From Paulinella micropora (taxonomy: Eukaryota > Cercozoa > Imbricatea > Euglyphida), in NCBI GenBank assembly GCA_009731375.1, contig BJOX01000190.1, forward strand, positions 155,441 through 194,060: DNA of 38,620 nucleotides, read 5' to 3'. The notes beneath the pieces are model-generated. The model ran no database searches, was not told the origin of the DNA, and saw nothing but the letters and a program-made list of their open reading frames with translations. Below, in pieces: positions 19,718 through 28,139 of this stretch. Every line of letters starts with the position of its first letter. The stretch's first letter is position 1. The position numbers were made by a program, and so were the translations under genes.

Positions 19718-20312
19718 TTAAAAATCCGTAATGTACAGCTCCCTGTTGAACCGGGGCTTGAACCGGGCGGCAGTCTCTTCTGCTCCCGTCAGCCATAAAT
19801 AACTGGTCCACTTGTCTACTTGCAGCACGGGCCAGCCCGCGTCCTCGTACGCCAGCCGGAAGCGGTAGGCCGGTACGTACGCTAACGCAACGACGGAGTC
19901 TCGTGTCGTCCTGGGCACGGGGAAAGACGTGCGGCCCATGCGCCTGCACGCGGCAAAGGGCGTGATCACCCGGTCGCGGTGGTGGAACACGAAGCAGGTG
20001 CCACAGTAGCCCTCGACCGTCCTCTTTTGGGTGCAGGTAAAGCAGATGTGCTCGCTCTTGCGCGACACTGTGTTGATGAGGCGCGNNNNNNNNNNGGCGC
20101 GGCAGCGACTTGGTGCTGTAATTAAAAGTAGCGTTCAGGAACTTGTGCAGGCCGGACAGCTCGCCGTTCTGCACTTTGCGCCGCTTCCACCGGCCGCGCG
20201 CGAACCGGCTCGTGTGCGTTTTGAGGTGACGGATCGTGTGCGCGACCTCGCCGACGCAGAGGTAAGAAAGCACTTCCACCAAGAGATCAGCTGGTAGTGC
20301 GGCTAGTATCAT
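19718..20312 (-). CDS. F-box-like protein with C-terminal CxxC zinc motif, interrupted by N10
   Basis: Starts at the ATG at 20,312 (MILAALPADLLVEVLSYL), which has the leucine/proline pattern of an F-box, the motif that docks substrate receptors onto SCF ubiquitin ligases. A basic stretch (FARGRWKRRK) follows. After the N10 join at 20,086-20,095 another frame resumes: HICFTCTQKRTVEGYCGTC, a C-x2-C-x9-C-x2-C zinc site followed by FHHRDR, then a W/Y-rich tail ending at TAA 19,718. The change of frame only reflects the unknown gap length. Viral F-box proteins often redirect host ubiquitination; here that is inference from a weak motif. Convergent with the gene on its left. Confidence 0.55.
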
Positions 20313-20411
20313 TTTGACTTTTTTAACTATAAGGGACAGAACTTTTTGTTTTTTTTGGGGCCGCTGTGACCACCCTCCCCTTGATATTATGGGCCAAGGG
20401 TGCCCCACGCT

Positions 20412-21729
20412 TTAAGAGCTGTCGTAACCGTTGGCGGGCGGCCCGTTGCCGCCAGTGGCAGGCATGAGCGGACCGTTACCTATGACGGGCGCGAGCGGCT
20501 TGACCGTGGTGCCGGCGTTGGTGTACATGAAATTGGGCTTGAACGGTGCAGCTTGCAGCTGGTTCTGCTGCGCAAACCGTTCTGCTGCCAACTTCTCGGC
20601 GTCTCGAGTTTGTTGGTCCAGCCTTTGGAGGATCTCCTTGTCTCGTTGAGCCATGGTCTTTCCGTCCTTTCTCAGGCGCTGTCTCGCGCGGTCGCAGTAA
20701 AACAGCATTCTTTGCATCATTTCTCGCTCTTGGCGCGACATGCCCTTGAGCGAAGACGGCAGCCAGCTCGGCGCGCGGTACGCCAGCTGTTTGAGGCGCT
20801 CCTGTTTTTGGATGTCCGCACGGGTCGGCGGCTTGGGCGGGTCAGGCCCGCGCAAGATCACCTCGGCATCCGGCAGCGAAGCGGGCGCAAGCCAGGACTT
20901 GTAGTTGTACTCGAGCCGGTCGATGTGCTCGTGATACACCATCGCCGCGTGCCTCGTCCCCACGTTGCGCTCGTCCGTGCATTGGGCAAAGTGAGCCAAG
21001 AACTCCTTTTTCGGGAAAAGTTGGCCGAAATTCTCCCACAAATTGGTAAGGGTCCGCTGCACTTTCGAGTTGAACATGATGCAATGACTGGTCTGTTCGC
21101 GCATGATGGGACTCACTGAGTTCCGCCCGGTGAGGTACTGCACCGCGATGAAGATCGTGATGTTATAGTGGCGATATGTGCCAAAAAATTCTGCATCCAT
21201 CGATCTGTACTGTCTATGATCCCAACCAAATCATCAAAAACGATAAAACTAGGCTCGAGGTACTTATTTTCGAGGAATCTGCGTTTGAGATTTTCAACGT
21301 AGTTCTGCAGGATGTCCATTCGGAACCCTTCGTAGATCTTGCAGTGTGCTCGCTCGCAAAATGAAAAGAAAAACTGTTCTTGAACTTGGTGCGAACCATG
21401 ACCAGGCCGTACTGGAAAGGGTCCTTCTTGCGCGCGCACAGGCTGTACAGGAGCCATTTCAGGAAATGGGTCTTACCCCTTTCCGATTTTCCGACTAGCA
21501 CGAACAGCTGCCCCGCTCCCTTTTCGCGCGGGTAGAAGACTTCGATGTTCCGCTTGAACTCGGTCGGCTGCAGCTGCTCTGCCGGCTGCTGCTTCTTCTT
21601 CTTCTTGCCCTTGTCTTTCTGCTTGTCGACATAGTCTAAAATTTTTTCCTCGATTGTCTTCTCGCCGAGCTGCTGTTCCGGCTCCGGCAGCCGTTCGACC
21701 GGGCCTTCCGGCTGCTGCATCTGCATCAT
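20412..21729 (-). pseudogene. FtsK/HerA-type (A32-like) genome-packaging ATPase, two frameshifts
   Basis: About 440 codons in three frames. The first, from the ATG at 21,729, has an acidic/lysine-rich leader and then LFVLVGKSERGKTHFLKWLL, the Walker A loop (GKSERGKT). The second carries SFIVFDDLVGIID, the Walker B (hhhhDD). The third begins near ITIFIAVQYLTGR, the Gln-containing sensor strand of this family, and continues through a long charged C-terminal region rich in Arg, Gln and Pro. Such ATPases pump viral DNA into the procapsid. Breaks lie at about 21,359-21,377 (A-rich on the plus strand) and at an A6 run, 21,183-21,188, so homopolymer miscalls are likely. The C-terminal 230 residues after the ATPase core are an unusual extension. 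Divergent from the next gene; the 39-bp spacer holds T8 and A9 runs. Confidence 0.85.
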
Positions 21730-21768
21730 TTTTTTTAAAACTTCTCCCCGAATATTAAAAAAAAAGAT

Positions 21769-21905
21769 ATGCCACTGGTCTTGAGTGACAGGACGCGCTT
21801 GCTAGTCGACCAAGCCGAACCGGCGAAGGCCGTGGTAAAGGCAGCGCTCAACAAGGCCAAGAGAAGCAGGCCAAGAAGAAACCAGTTGTCAGTAAGAAGA
21901 AGTAG
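21769..21905 (+). pseudogene. Possible small lysine-rich basic protein, frameshifted
   Basis: The ATG at 21,769 opens MPLVLSDRTRLLVDQAEP and a Lys/Ala-rich helix. An adjacent frame then supplies a tail of Lys triplets ending KKK and TAG at 21,903-21,905. A one-base loss near 21,860 would separate them. If read straight on, the first frame runs into the next gene, but that gene has its own A/T-rich leader and ATG at 21,961. A DNA-condensing virion peptide is conceivable; evidence is compositional only. Confidence 0.3.
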
Positions 21906-21960
21906 CAGGTTTTTTTTATTTTCGCCGCCAGACAGTTTGATAAAAAGGTTCGACCCAAAA

Positions 21961-22896
21961 ATGAAGCCCTGGCGCAAGAGGCATGCCGGCCGCGCTTTTA
22001 CCAGCGACGCGCCTGTTTCCTTCAAGAAGCAGCGCACTGGCTTTGTGTGCGGCGGGTCGGTCGAGATGGCGGCCAAGACCAGGGAAATCATGAAATATGC
22101 CAACCCGCAGCTCTCGGCCGTGCTGGATGCGGTCGCGCCAGCAACCGTGCCTGCTGCCACTGCCGCGAAGGCCACGCATGCCGCGCCGGTGCTACAGTCG
22201 TTTGACAGCAGCGCGGCTGTCATAGTGCACGACGACGACGACAAGAAGAACTCGGCGGCCGCCGCGCCGGTGCTACAGTCGTTTGACAGCGGCGCGGCTG
22301 TCATTGTGCACGACGACGACGACAAGAAGAGCTCGGCGGCCGCCGCGCCCGCCGCTGACGCGAAGACTCCTCCAGCCGCGCCGGTGCTCCAGTCGTTTGA
22401 CAGCAGCGCGGCTGTCGTAGTGCACGACGACGACAAGACGGACAAAAAGAGCAGCGCCAAGCCAGACCTGATGTCTCAGATCAAAGCAGGCACGACACTG
22501 AAAAAAGCACCAAAGCCGGACGCCAAAACACAAAAGCCCGACGCCAAAGCAGCAGGCGGCGGCCTCACGGGCGCACTGAGCTCGGCCATGGCCAAAATAA
22601 GCGCGTCACTCAACGGCGGCGATGGCAGCAGCAGCAGCAGCAGCGTCGTCGTCGACCAAAAAACACAGGAAGCGAAGGACAAGGTGGCGGCGTACCAAGC
22701 GAACAAGACTCCCAAACAAGAAGAGAAACTGAGGGCCTGGTCGCACAGGCTAGGCGAAGCGATAACCAAGCTCACGAAAGACATCAAGGACGAAGAAGAC
22801 GCCTGGGGAGATACAGATGATGCCAAGGAAATGAGAAGCAAGAAAGCCAAGCTAGAAGCCAGAAAAGAGATAATAGACAAGGGGCTGGCCTCGTGA
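21961..22896 (+). CDS. Hypothetical viral protein with VLQSFDS repeats (protein A)
   Basis: 311 residues. The start at 21,961 (MKPWRKRHAGRAF) is preferred because it follows a T8 run (21,910-21,917) at the spacing seen for neighbours and aligns in layout with the next gene. Basic N-terminus, then MKYANPQLSAVLDAVAPA, a motif shared with protein B downstream. Three tandem units of APVLQSFDS(S/G)AAVIVHDDDDKK follow at about residues 75-160, then Lys-rich linkers, a Ser run and a C-terminal charged helix with coiled-coil character. No membrane segment. Mixed acidic and basic low-complexity segments suggest a virion core or scaffold role, but I do not recognise a family. Confidence 0.65.
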   Translation: MKPWRKRHAGRAFTSDAPVSFKKQRTGFVCGGSVEMAAKTREIMKYANPQLSAVLDAVAPATVPAATAAKATHAAPVLQSFDSSAAVIVHDDDDKKNSAAAAPVLQSFDSGAAVIVHDDDDKKSSAAAAPAADAKTPPAAPVLQSFDSSAAVVVHDDDKTDKKSSAKPDLMSQIKAGTTLKKAPKPDAKTQKPDAKAAGGGLTGALSSAMAKISASLNGGDGSSSSSSVVVDQKTQEAKDKVAAYQANKTPKQEEKLRAWSHRLGEAITKLTKDIKDEEDAWGDTDDAKEMRSKKAKLEARKEIIDKGLAS

Positions 22897-23183
22897 CAGA
22901 TACAGTGAAATTTTTTTCTCGGCTTGTCCAATAAAAGAAAGATGTTTACGCCTGGCTGTCCATGGATCAGCACCCGGCCGGTAGTAGCAGGCAATTCTCG
23001 GAAGAGGCCGGCCTGGCTGGATGAATCGCCCATGCCGAAGCGGCTCAAGCGGCCGGAAACCCAGGGCCCCGTGGCCGTCTCTGCCAAGGCCCGCAGCCTC
23101 ATGCACTACGCAAATCCTAACCTCGGCGCGGCCATGCAGCTGCTGGAGCCGGCAGAGGCTGCGCCGGCAATGGCAGTGCCCGC
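22306..23183. repeat. Direct repeat, left copy (878 bp)
   Basis: Nearly identical to 23,195-24,075. It covers the last two thirds of protein A, the spacer and the first 80 codons of protein B, ending exactly at an N10 join. Differences seen: one extra GTC in the right copy and a handful of substitutions (for example ACC versus AAC, changing Thr to Asn). Confidence 0.93.
22942..23183 (+). pseudogene. Truncated first copy of protein B
   Basis: Starts at the ATG at 22,942 (MFTPGCPWISTRP) and is cut off by the N10 at 23,184-23,193 after AMAVPA. It differs from the complete copy by one residue (ETQGP for ENQGP). It most likely represents an allele or an overlapping contig end, not a separate gene. 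Confidence 0.7.
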
Positions 23184-23193
23184 NNNNNNNNNN

Positions 23194-23788
23194 AGTGCAC
23201 GACGACGACGACAAGAAGAGCTCAGCGGCCGCCGCGCCCGCCGCTGACGCGAAGACTCCTCCAGCCGCGCCGGTGCTCCAGTCGTTTGACAGCAGCGCGG
23301 CTGTCGTAGTGCACGACGACGACAAGACGGACAAAAAGAGCAGCGCCAAGCCAGACCTGATGTCTCAGATCAAAGCAGGCACGACACTGAAAAAAGCACC
23401 AAAGCCGGATGCCAAAACACAAAAGCCCGACGCCAAAGCAGCAGGCGGCGGCCTCACGGGCGCACTGAGCTCGGCCATGGCCAAAATAAGCGCGTCACTC
23501 AACGGCGGCGATGGCAGCAGTAGCAGCAGCAGCGTCGTCGTCGTCGACCAAAAAACACAGGAAGCGAAGGACAAGGTGGCGGCGTACCAAGCGAACAAGA
23601 CTCCCAAACAAGAAGAGAAACTGAGGGCCTGGTCGCACAGGCTAGGCGAAGCGATAACCAAGCTCACGAAAGACATCAAGGACGAAGAAGACGCCTGGGG
23701 AGATACAGATGATGCCAAGGAAATGAGAAGCAAGAAAGCCAAGCTAGAAGCCAGAAAAGAGATAATAGACAAGGGGCTGGCCTCGTGA
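23194..23788 (+). pseudogene. 5'-truncated second copy of protein A
   Basis: Begins within the third VLQSFDS repeat region immediately after the N10 and runs to the same TGA as protein A. It has one extra Val in the Ser/Val run and is otherwise almost unchanged. No start codon or leader of its own is present. See the duplication entry: an unmerged contig overlap is the simplest explanation. Confidence 0.7.
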
Positions 23789-24075
23789 CAGATACAGTGA
23801 AATTTTTTTCTCGGCTTGTCCAATAAAAGAAAGATGTTTACGCCTGGCTGTCCATGGATCAGCACCCGGCCGGTAGTAGCAGGCAATTCTCGGAAGAGGC
23901 CGGCCTGGCTGGATGAATCGCCCATGCCGAAGCGGCTCAAGCGGCCGGAAAACCAGGGCCCCGTGGCCGTCTCTGCCAAGGCCCGCAGCCTCATGCACTA
24001 CGCAAATCCTAACCTCGGCGCGGCCATGCAGCTGCTGGAGCCGGCAGAGGCTGCGCCGGCAATGGCAGTGCCCGC
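23195..24075. repeat. Direct repeat, right copy (881 bp)
   Basis: Right partner of 22,306-23,183. The identity ends exactly where the left copy meets the gap. The left edge lies inside the GACGACGAC-containing internal repeat of protein A, a natural place for an assembler to break. Confidence 0.93.
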
Positions 24076-25936
24076 AAAGACAGAAGAAGCGAAGGGGCCG
24101 AAGGCGGTAGAACAGAAAAAGAAGGAGGAGGAGCCGAAGGCCGCAGAAACAAAAGAGAAGGAGGAGGGGCCGGAGGCCACGGAACATGACAAGGAGAAGA
24201 CAGAGGAGAAGGAAGAAGGGCCGAAGGCGGGGGAGCCGGAGAAGATGGAAAAGGAGGAGGATGAATCGGGTGCGACCGAGGAGGAAGAACACGAACCCGA
24301 AAAGACGAAGGAGGACGAAGAAGAGCCTCCAAAGGCCGCGGAGACGAAGGAGGAGGACAAGGAGCCCCCAAAAGCAGAGGAGACGAAGGAGGAGGGTCCA
24401 AAAGAGAGCGAGGACGGCCAGGTGGAAGAGGGCAAGGAAGAAGACGAGCCACCCCCTCCTCCCGCCAAGAAGCCCGCGGCGGCCACCACAAAGCCACACA
24501 AGAGCATGCCGCCGTACGTTACGTCACAAACCAGTGCCGACGCGACTACTCTCCTTCAGGCTACCAAGGACACAAACTTTGGCTCGTTTCTTTCTACCAT
24601 GCTGGGCGGATCAGACCCGTTTACCAAATGGAAAGACAAGCTGCTCGCGCCCACGGCCGGCGTTCTGGTTCCTAGTCCGGCACTCAACCTTGCTCTCTCC
24701 CGGCTGCAAGTAGCGCTCAACGAATATAGCCCCGACCTAATCGACGTGGCAGTGGCGATGCACCAGGCCACCGAGCTGTACGGAGAGGAAAAACACGGCT
24801 ATGAAGTGGCCAAGGTAAAGGCCGAGGCCGTCGCCGCGGAAAAGAAGGCTAAGCAACAAGAAGAGCTCGCCGAAGCGAAGGCCGAGAAAGTGGAAGCAGA
24901 AAAGAAGCTTAATCAGTCAAGCAAGAAGAAGCTGGATGTTGAGGGAGACTTGTTGGAAACCACTACCCAAGCCGCCAAGCAAGAGGCAGAGGCCAAGGTC
25001 CAAAGAGAAAAGGCCGAGGAGGAAATTGCAAATCTGGACAAATTGACGGCAAAGGCAGCACAGGACGCCAAGGAGATGAGCGAGCTCAAGAGTAAAGTAG
25101 CTACGAAAGCCAACGCCGCCAAGCTACAGGAGGCCAAGAGTGCGATGCTTGCCCAGATTGACGCGGCCGAGAGCAAGTTCGCGGAGGCGGAACAAAAAGG
25201 GATAATGTCCAAACAACAATTGGCGCAAAAACAGAAAGAGCTGGCTAAGCACAAGCAAAAGGTCCTGACTATCCAGGTCGGAAATGCACTCGGCGCCACC
25301 AAGGTCGCCAGTGCGCTGGGCACGATCGCGGCCGTCGGTGGAGGGGTTGGCAGCTTGATCGGCGCTCTTGTTGGTGGCTCCGCCGACGTGGTCGGCACTA
25401 CGATCGGCAGCGCAGCCAGCAGCGCTGCGCCAGGCCTTGGGGGTGGTATAGGCAGCTTGGCGACGGGCGTGGGCAGCGTAGCAAGCGAAGGAGGCAAGCT
25501 ACTCGGGGGCGCAGGAGTAAAACTCATAGAGGGCTTAGGTGGCCTGACAGAAGGCACCGGCAAGCTTCTGCTGACAGGAGCAGACATGACAACGGGCACG
25601 GTGAAAAACCTCCTGGCATACGCCGTGACTAGCGACACGAACCGTTTACCTCCACAAATCGAGTGGTCAGATAATGGCAAGTACCAATTGGCGCAGGAGT
25701 TTAAGTACGGCAATGTCGGTGAGCTTCTCGGCACCAATGCCACTGCTGCAGACGCGGCACTGTGGATTTTGCGTGCCTTGCCTAACAACCTCACTGATTT
25801 CCAGCAAGAGAGGGCCCAGAAACTCGAGAAGGCTATCCAGCAAAAAGACAATGAAGAAATACGGGAGGCATTGTCCGGTCTCAAGGCAATCCTCGACGCG
25901 GACCAGATCATGTTCGCGTTCAAGGGCATTCAATGA
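23834..25936 (+). CDS. Large coiled-coil viral protein with hydrophobic Gly-rich segment (protein B)
   Basis: 700 residues from the ATG at 23,834. Order: N-terminal region with MHYANPNLGAAMQLLEPAEA (shared with protein A); about 140 residues of Glu/Lys/Pro-rich low complexity (EEGPKA, KEEDEPP); a folded-looking segment (TNFGSFLSTMLGG, LALSRLQVALNEYSPDLIDV); a long Ala/Glu/Lys coiled coil at about residues 310-470; a Gly/Ala/Val-rich stretch (GTIAAVGGGVGSLIGALVGG and GGGIGSLATGVGSVAS) at about 490-585 that could insert in a membrane; and a C-terminal helical domain ending FAFKGIQ. The architecture fits a structural or membrane-active virion protein, but no family is recognised. The leader has T7 followed by GCTTG 20 nt before the ATG. 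Confidence 0.75.
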   Translation: MFTPGCPWISTRPVVAGNSRKRPAWLDESPMPKRLKRPENQGPVAVSAKARSLMHYANPNLGAAMQLLEPAEAAPAMAVPAKTEEAKGPKAVEQKKKEEEPKAAETKEKEEGPEATEHDKEKTEEKEEGPKAGEPEKMEKEEDESGATEEEEHEPEKTKEDEEEPPKAAETKEEDKEPPKAEETKEEGPKESEDGQVEEGKEEDEPPPPPAKKPAAATTKPHKSMPPYVTSQTSADATTLLQATKDTNFGSFLSTMLGGSDPFTKWKDKLLAPTAGVLVPSPALNLALSRLQVALNEYSPDLIDVAVAMHQATELYGEEKHGYEVAKVKAEAVAAEKKAKQQEELAEAKAEKVEAEKKLNQSSKKKLDVEGDLLETTTQAAKQEAEAKVQREKAEEEIANLDKLTAKAAQDAKEMSELKSKVATKANAAKLQEAKSAMLAQIDAAESKFAEAEQKGIMSKQQLAQKQKELAKHKQKVLTIQVGNALGATKVASALGTIAAVGGGVGSLIGALVGGSADVVGTTIGSAASSAAPGLGGGIGSLATGVGSVASEGGKLLGGAGVKLIEGLGGLTEGTGKLLLTGADMTTGTVKNLLAYAVTSDTNRLPPQIEWSDNGKYQLAQEFKYGNVGELLGTNATAADAALWILRALPNNLTDFQQERAQKLEKAIQQKDNEEIREALSGLKAILDADQIMFAFKGIQ

Positions 25937-25978
25937 AAAAAAATAAACTGACTGCTTGCCAAAACAAGGAGAGAAAAA

Positions 25979-26243
25979 ATGCAACACCTGGCTTTTTTGA
26001 CCCGACCTTAGCCCTGGCCCTGGGCAAATCAACGAAAAACAGGCGCGCGTCGCGGGCCATAAACGCCGACACCAAGAGGACGCCGAAAGAAAGGCCATCG
26101 AGGTCCTGCAGACTACCGTGGCCGAAGCGCCCATCGAGAAAGTGTTCAAGCAGCCGACCATCGCCGATGCCACCATCTTGCTAGCAGTAACGCCCGAACA
26201 AGCCGCCCGCTGCGAACAGCAGCTGCTTGGCGGCGGCAAATAA
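25979..26243 (+). pseudogene. Small hypothetical viral gene with probable frameshift
   Basis: The ATG at 25,979 follows an A8 run and GCTTG, the element's usual leader, but its frame stops after 10 codons. Another frame then stays open from about 26,001 to TAA at 26,241-26,243 and reads as a real helical protein (EDAERKAIEVLQTTVAEAPI, IADATILLAVTPEQAARCEQ). The shift lies at or just after T6 (25,993-25,998). About 85 residues if repaired. Family unknown. Confidence 0.5.
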
Positions 26244-26245
26244 TT

Positions 26246-26261
26246 AAAAAAAAAATTCTTG
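26246..26261 (+). promoter_or_regulatory. Candidate viral promoter: A10-TTCTTG
   Basis: A10 at 26,246-26,255 followed by TTCTTG, 35 nt before the ATG at 26,296 and directly after the preceding stop codon. Confidence 0.5.
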
Positions 26262-26295
26262 TCGGGCAGATTAACTACTAACAGTCTCAGTCGCC

Positions 26296-26877
26296 ATGAG
26301 TGGTAACAGAGGCCCCGTTGTCCCCCTCGTGAATACTTCGGACGAAAAGTCCTCGGTCGCCCAGACCAACCAGGTCGAGCATGGTATCGAGACCCGGCCG
26401 ATCATTCAAACTGATTCCCTCGCTACAAGTTCGATTATCTACTCGGCTTTGTCGGCGGCCGGGGCGGCAGGGGGTGAGGGTGTTATCAAAGGCATGAAGG
26501 ACGTGGCCCAGCGCCTGTCACAGAACTCGCTGGCTCCTTGGTACAAGGGAGCGGTCCTGCTCGTGGGCACGCCCACCGAGATCACCTCTGTCTACGGACG
26601 CGAATTCTGCACGACTAACTGTGCAATGGACGCAGACGCCAAGGTATGGGACGATGGCGCCATGCTGCCCTGGCTGACGGAGCTTCGTCGAACTCACGGA
26701 AATTCGTGGGAAGGCTGCATGAATGTAGCGGGTTTCATCGAACAATACCAGGCTGCCAAGATCCGCGACGAGCAATGGAGCAAGATCCCGTCAGTGTCTT
26801 GGGTCGACCGCCAGAACGGTTCCGTGCGTGGTTGGTCAGCCATCAACGAGGAGGGGGGTGTGAGGCCGATCGTGTAA
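26296..26877 (+). CDS. Hypothetical viral protein, 193 aa
   Basis: An intact ORF with a clear leader. The N-terminus is polar (MSGNRGPVVPLVNTSDEK). A small-residue segment (SALSAAGAAGGEGVIKGM) and then a Trp-rich folded-looking region follow (SLAPWYKGAVLLVG, AMLPWLTELRRTHGNSWEG, WVDRQNGSVRGW), with four Cys. No signal peptide or clear TM helix. Located in a run of same-strand genes between protein B and the capsid gene, so a virion or morphogenesis role is plausible. Family not recognised. Confidence 0.7.
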   Translation: MSGNRGPVVPLVNTSDEKSSVAQTNQVEHGIETRPIIQTDSLATSSIIYSALSAAGAAGGEGVIKGMKDVAQRLSQNSLAPWYKGAVLLVGTPTEITSVYGREFCTTNCAMDADAKVWDDGAMLPWLTELRRTHGNSWEGCMNVAGFIEQYQAAKIRDEQWSKIPSVSWVDRQNGSVRGWSAINEEGGVRPIV

Positions 26878-26913
26878 ATTTTTTCCTCCTAGCCTACCTA
26901 CAACGAAAGCGCG

Positions 26914-27582
26914 ATGACCGACCCTTTCGCCAACCTAGAGCCCCCGGTCGAACAGCCGCCGCCTGTTGTTGCCGCTCCCGTCATTCCCCCGCCCGCCAAA
27001 CGGCGCAGGACGACCAATCCTTCACAGGCGAGCCTCGCGAGACGTTTAGGAGGAGCTACAACCTCATCAGCGGCAACCGAAGACCCTGTGCTTCGCGATG
27101 ACCCGAACTACAAGCTTCTCGTGGCCTATGGACGCAGCGCCTTGATCGGGCCCAAGCTCAAGAAGGCGCACATCAACTGCGATCCGAAGGCCCTGCGCAT
27201 GCTGCCGAGGCAGAAGCTGCCGCTGTTGTTGGACGAAGTCGAGGAAGTGCTCGAGGGAGAACTGAGCGGCGAGCTGGCGGATGCCGTGCTCAAGCAAGGG
27301 CTCGTCTGTCTCGAAAACCTGGTAGCGAACCGGTCGCGTTACCAAATCGCGGGCACGACAGAGGCCTGCTTTGCCAACGACCGGTGGTGCTTCTTGCTGG
27401 AGCGGGCCAAGCTGCGGGCTGGCATCGGCCTGCAGCGCCTGGACCCTATGACCGAGCTAGCTTTGTTGACTGCACAGACGGCCGCCATCACGCACGCCAA
27501 GAATACCATGCTCTGTCCAGCAGGCGCAAAGGTCAACCTGGACGCGCCCGCGCCAGAGGAGGAAAAGAAGAAGAGCAGTTGA
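26914..27582 (+). CDS. Hypothetical viral protein with Pro-rich N-terminus, 222 aa
   Basis: Residues 1-30 are Pro-rich and contain AKRRR, a possible nuclear localisation signal. Residues 65-200 look like one helical domain (KLLVAYGRSALIGPKLK, LPLLLDEVEEVLEGELSGEL, LVCLENLVANRSRYQIAGTT). The end is Glu/Lys-rich. Intact from ATG to TGA. The 36-nt spacer from the previous stop contains T6-CCTCCTAG, a weak version of the promoter motif. The domain looks conserved in style, but I cannot name it. Confidence 0.7.
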   Translation: MTDPFANLEPPVEQPPPVVAAPVIPPPAKRRRTTNPSQASLARRLGGATTSSAATEDPVLRDDPNYKLLVAYGRSALIGPKLKKAHINCDPKALRMLPRQKLPLLLDEVEEVLEGELSGELADAVLKQGLVCLENLVANRSRYQIAGTTEACFANDRWCFLLERAKLRAGIGLQRLDPMTELALLTAQTAAITHAKNTMLCPAGAKVNLDAPAPEEEKKKSS

Positions 27583-27639
27583 ATAATTAAAAAAAAAATT
27601 ATTTTGTTGTGCGCCAATTAAACATCTCTCCAGAAAGGA

Positions 27640-28104
27640 ATGTCCGAAGTCGCGAGCGATCTGTTCTCCCTCGAGAACTTTGCCCGGTCCGGTGCTGCGG
27701 CTGCTTTCGCCTACGCGGCCGCGCCGGTCGTGTTCCAAGGGCCGGCAGTTTTTAGCTTTTCGGCCGTCCCGGGCCTCAGCGGAGTGCAGGTCAGCAAGAG
27801 CACCGGCCTGGCCGTCGTGGCCTTTGTGACCGCCACTGCTATTGACCTCATTCAAAGCAGAGTCCTCAACCGCACCAAGGAAGGGCGGCTGGCCTCTCAT
27901 CCTAGCTTGGCCGTGCACGTGGCGGGTGGAGGCCTGTTGTTTGCCATGCTGCCCAGGCTCATGGGCCGCGGTCAGATTGGGATGGTAGGCGACAGCGACG
28001 CGGTCAAGCAGCTATTTTTGGTCGGCGCACTTTCGGAAGTGTTTAGTCAGTACTTCTACGAAGGCTACCTGAACCCCGCGGGCCAAGGACACTACCGCTT
28101 CTAA
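27640..28104 (+). CDS. Small multi-helix membrane protein
   Basis: 154 residues. Likely membrane segments are at about 18-36 (GAAAAFAYAAAPVVF), 57-72 (GLAVVAFVTATAIDLI), 92-107 (AVHVAGGGLLFAMLP) and 124-140 (LFLVGALSEVFSQYF). The end, PAGQGHYRF, is polar. A virion or assembly membrane protein is a reasonable guess from context; family unknown. The leader has A10 and TTATTTTGTTG, a diverged form of the common motif. Confidence 0.65.
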   Translation: MSEVASDLFSLENFARSGAAAAFAYAAAPVVFQGPAVFSFSAVPGLSGVQVSKSTGLAVVAFVTATAIDLIQSRVLNRTKEGRLASHPSLAVHVAGGGLLFAMLPRLMGRGQIGMVGDSDAVKQLFLVGALSEVFSQYFYEGYLNPAGQGHYRF

Positions 28105-28117
28105 AAAAAGAATCTTG
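28103..28117 (+). promoter_or_regulatory. Candidate viral promoter: A7-GAA-TCTTG
   Basis: A7 at 28,103-28,109, then GAATCTTG. TCTTG starts 27 nt before the ATG at 28,140. It overlaps the stop codon of the previous gene. Confidence 0.5.
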
Positions 28118-28139
28118 TGTAGCTAGTCTAGAGTGAAGA

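Noticed and set aside
21769-22896. One 375-residue protein starting at 21,769
   Set aside because: The first 64 codons precede a separate leader with a T8 run and a well-placed ATG at 21,961, and the layout matches protein B when started there.
24009-24507. Minus-strand Ser/Phe- and Pro-rich frames opposite protein B
   Set aside because: They are antisense translations of its Glu/Lys-rich low-complexity region.
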